From NCBI GenBank assembly GCA_027005175.1, contig JALTMC010000556.1, positions 1-14,259 on the forward strand: a stretch of DNA of 14,259 nt, in the 5' to 3' direction. Shown here in pieces: positions 12,479 through 14,259 of this stretch (the stretch's first letter is position 1; every line of letters begins with the position of its first letter). The position numbers and the translations under genes were made by a program. The stretch is from Myxococcales bacterium (GTDB lineage Bacteria > Myxococcota_C > UBA6777). The notes under the pieces are model-generated. The model searched no databases. It was given only the letters and a program-made list of their open reading frames with translations, and was not told the origin of the DNA.

Positions 12479-12597
12479 CTCTTTGTCTTTCTCCCGGAGA
12501 CACCGCCCGTTTGAACTCCATTGGCCTTTGCGGTGAACGTGGTTTGTCAGACGAAAATCCAACTCTGCTTCGAGAAACACACTTTGATTCGGGCTAG
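12469..12597 (+). CDS. Possible 42-aa ORF created by the 3'-end duplication
   Basis: ATG at 12469, stop TAG at 12595-12597. AGGAG (12457-12461) lies 7 nt upstream, an ideal spacing. The peptide begins MFHSLCLSPGDTARLN and has no recognised family. Both the ribosome-binding site and the start lie in the duplicated segment. It overlaps the last 4 bp of the convergent phosphoesterase gene. Probably chance, but it is the only short ORF in this gap with a good start. Confidence 0.18.
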   Translation: MFHSLCLSPGDTARLNSIGLCGERGLSDENPTLLRETHFDSG

Positions 12598-13472
12598 CTC
12601 TCTGCTTCTGCTGTGAACATCTGCTTGTGGTGGATTTGACTTGCACTGGCAAGGATGAGCTGCTTCTCTTTGTAGCTACCACCCACCGTTGTACAGTGGA
12701 CATGGTCCATCTTTGTGCTGCGCTCCATATGGATGTGTCCGCAAAAAACTTGCGACGTTTGAGGGTGGTTGCGAAACACATCACCGAGTTGTTCACTTCC
12801 TAAAAAAGCGTTGGCATAGCGCCAATGGAGGGGTACCATGGAACGTGGATGGACGAGTAGTGCCTTTGTCACCACATGATGAATCAGCCCTACCACCGTT
12901 TTGGCATGTTGAACCTGGAGTAACTGCTGTTGCAAGTGTTGGCAGAGTCTCTCGGTTAGAGCGACATCATCCATGGGCCATTGGGCATACGTTGCATCGT
13001 TCCAGATAGGCATCGGAGCCCAAGGCGGGGTTTTGGTTTCATAGCAGGCATAGTCGATGTCGATATCGTCTCGAAACGAGTAGTCGTACCATCCCATAGA
13101 GCCCACAAAGGCAAGGTCATTCACAACAAAGGGTTGGATGTGGAGAGGGTGGAAACCATGTTCTTGAAAGACGGCTGGAAGAAAGGTCTGGTAAAGCTCC
13201 CACGAGTCCTCTGTGGGCCATGTCGGATCGAGCCAGATATCGTGGTTGCCTGGAACCGCAAGTTTGGGGCCTTCAAAGCTCTCAAACAAAGACAAACACT
13301 CCCGAAGTGTCTCTTGATCTTTCCCCAGGTCACCCCCTAGCAACAGCGCATTGGCAGGGTTCTCCAGCACATACTGAGCGAGGCGGTGTGTCGCAGCGTC
13401 GCCCTTGCGGGATTTACCGTAGTGTAAATCGCTCGCGATATAAAATGTAAAATCTTTGTGGGATTTGGACAT
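12594..13472 (-). CDS. Calcineurin-like metallophosphoesterase
   Basis: 292 aa with the full metallophosphoesterase set: SDLHYG (D15, H17), GGDLGK (D48), GNHD (75-78), LIHHVV (H198, H199) and GHIH (245-248). These residues bind two metal ions and hydrolyse phosphomonoesters, diesters or nucleotides. The substrate cannot be read from the sequence. There is no signal peptide or membrane helix, so it is probably cytoplasmic. The region between GNHD and the late histidines is long, with many aromatic and acidic residues (about 120-165). The ATG at 13472 has no strong ribosome-binding site. It is convergent with the SirB1-like gene and lies downstream of the Roadblock gene on the same strand, separated by 321 bp and a likely terminator. 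Confidence 0.92.
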   Translation of the reverse strand: MSKSHKDFTFYIASDLHYGKSRKGDAATHRLAQYVLENPANALLLGGDLGKDQETLRECLSLFESFEGPKLAVPGNHDIWLDPTWPTEDSWELYQTFLPAVFQEHGFHPLHIQPFVVNDLAFVGSMGWYDYSFRDDIDIDYACYETKTPPWAPMPIWNDATYAQWPMDDVALTERLCQHLQQQLLQVQHAKTVVGLIHHVVTKALLVHPRSMVPLHWRYANAFLGSEQLGDVFRNHPQTSQVFCGHIHMERSTKMDHVHCTTVGGSYKEKQLILASASQIHHKQMFTAEAES

Positions 13473-13793
13473 GACTACTTTTATATTCTATACCCCTATT
13501 GAAAATATCGGATGGCACGACCGTTCTTCTATCTCAGCTATTTGCAGGCACTAACCATGGAGAACACTTACGTCCAATCTCGCCCATTCTACCTATATTC
13601 AAACCACCGTCAACGCCCTGCGCAAACTTTGCGCCGAGAATGAGTCCATTTCCAATGGAGCATGGCAACCTCTGTAAATGACAACGCTTACTATGCATAT
13701 CAAACTTTTGGAGATTGTGTAAGTTGTGGTGAGTGAGTTTTGTTGGAGTTTTGGATAAGTATGGTTTGTGTGAGCTATTTAGGATGGGGTGGT
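13473..13793. other. 321-bp intergenic region
   Basis: No gene is supported. On the plus strand, 13555-13677 is open without a start codon and reads as a plausible but unrecognised peptide ending GAWQPL, perhaps a gene fragment. On the minus strand an 87-codon frame (13797-13534) starts at a TTG overlapping the Roadblock stop, but its composition is odd. The right part (13706-13793) is strongly strand-asymmetric and is listed as a terminator candidate. Confidence 0.5.
13706..13793 (-). terminator. Candidate Rho-dependent terminator (C-rich, G-poor transcript)
   Basis: Directly after the Roadblock stop, the minus-strand transcript would contain 34 C and 1 G in 88 nt, with many CC, UC and AC steps and little predicted structure. 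This C-over-G bubble is the known character of Rho utilisation sites. No hairpin with a U-tail is present. It would insulate the phosphoesterase gene downstream. Confidence 0.5.
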
Positions 13794-14259
13794 TCAAGGA
13801 GTCCAGGTTTGGCGTGAGAGGGCTTGTTCGATGGGGGTGACGGCTGGATCGAGGGCGTCTGGTGTCAACAGTGTACCTTTGTTCACAGCGGTTAACACAT
13901 AGCGTTCTTCTTGTAACCCAAAGATTCTATGAATTACAACTTGATTGGCATCGTCACGAAGGACGACAGCGAGGGGGGCAGGTTGCCCGTTGCTGATGAT
14001 GCGATCAACCATAGAGATAAGCAAGGAAGATGCCCCTGCATAAGTCTCTGTGTCTTCAGCGCGAGCATTTGTGGCTAGCGGAAGCCCAACTTCATCACTG
14101 AGCAACACTGTGGTAAAGCCACCTTCTTGAGCGATCGCGTCAAGTAATACCGGCAAACCTCTGCGGTCATCTAAATCTTTTGGCGATAAATGAGACAGGG
14201 CAAGTTCACGACGTTCTCGCTCCACAATCGGTGCCAGAACTTGTTGGAGTGTCTCTTTG
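13794..14259 (-). CDS. Roadblock/LC7 domain protein (5' end outside the window)
   Basis: The frame is open from the right edge to the TGA at 13794-13796. A GTG at 14225 could start a 143-aa protein, but the upstream codons (reading ETLQQVLAPIVERERREL) look coding, so the gene probably begins beyond 14259. Residues after RRGLPVLLDAIAQEGGFTTV show the Roadblock/LC7 pattern: VLLSDEVGLPLAT, then an Ala/Ser-rich helix (SSLLISMVDRII), a strand VVLRDDANQVVIHRIF and YVLTAVN. Such small proteins regulate small GTPases such as MglA in bacteria with gliding or polarity systems; no GTPase is visible here. A C-rich termination-like region follows the stop. Confidence 0.72.
   Translation of the reverse strand, partial: KETLQQVLAPIVERERRELALSHLSPKDLDDRRGLPVLLDAIAQEGGFTTVLLSDEVGLPLATNARAEDTETYAGASSLLISMVDRIISNGQPAPLAVVLRDDANQVVIHRIFGLQEERYVLTAVNKGTLLTPDALDPAVTPIEQALSRQTWTP

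Noticed and set aside
12556-12620. Possible copy of the phosphoesterase gene end sharing GAAGCAGAG
   Set aside because: Only nine shared bases; not distinguishable from chance.
13555-13677. Open plus-strand frame of 40 codons resembling a gene fragment
   Set aside because: No start codon, no recognised family and too short to separate from chance; noted in the intergenic entry only.
13534-13797. 87-codon minus-strand frame overlapping the Roadblock stop with a TTG start
   Set aside because: Asn/His/Ser-heavy composition in its first half reflects the C-rich terminator-like region; no ribosome-binding site and no family.
1-14259. Defence system, prophage, integrative element or CRISPR
   Set aside because: No nuclease, integrase, transposase, toxin-antitoxin pair or spaced repeat array is visible; the repeats present are gene-end copies or tandem units.

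Overview
The window looks like bacterial chromosome at roughly 50% GC. The gene mix suggests Myxococcota, Bradymonadota or another former deltaproteobacterium: tandem PilZ, a long cysteine-rich lipoprotein built from CxxDxDCPxGQxC-like units, Roadblock/LC7, PPi-type phosphofructokinase, and SirB1-like and YegD-like proteins. That placement is inferred from gene content only. I see no tRNA, rRNA, CRISPR array, insertion sequence, integrase or recognisable defence system.

Layout. 1-176: two tandem 61-bp repeats just past the stop of a minus-strand gene. 177-1289 (-): unrecognised secreted or membrane protein with three C-terminal membrane helices. 1383-2264 (+): tandem PilZ protein. 2386-2805 (+): YbgC-type acyl-CoA thioesterase, followed by a copy of its own 3' end. 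3006-4301 (+): YegD-type Hsp70 ATPase. 4302-4660: leader region with two candidate short ORFs, one with its ribosome-binding site inside a hairpin. 4661-7660 (+): four-PAS GGDEF-EAL protein, ending in a 26-bp tandem repeat. 7743-9047 (-): PPi-dependent phosphofructokinase. 9187-10758 (+): cysteine-rich lipoprotein. 10811-10951: a run of small hairpins. 10958-11494 (+): small membrane protein with a PH-like C-terminus. 11558-12397 (+): SirB1-family protein, again followed by a copy of its 3' end. 12594-13472 (-): metallophosphoesterase. 13706-13793: C-rich, G-poor transcript region resembling a Rho-dependent terminator. 13794 to the right edge (-): Roadblock/LC7 protein, cut by the window.

How the genes work together. 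The clearest link is cyclic di-GMP: the tandem PilZ protein has both binding motifs intact in each domain, and the GGDEF-EAL protein could make and degrade the ligand. They are about 2.4 kb apart with two other genes between, so this is proximity and not an operon. The remaining genes look like unrelated housekeeping or envelope functions.

The most unusual theme is structural. The 3' ends of two genes (ybgC and the SirB1-like gene) are clearly copied just downstream. The GGDEF-EAL gene's last codons and stop begin a tandem repeat, and the first gene is followed by tandem repeats that may be a diverged version of the same thing. The second most unusual point is the short-ORF leader in front of the GGDEF-EAL gene. 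Neither is proven to be functional.
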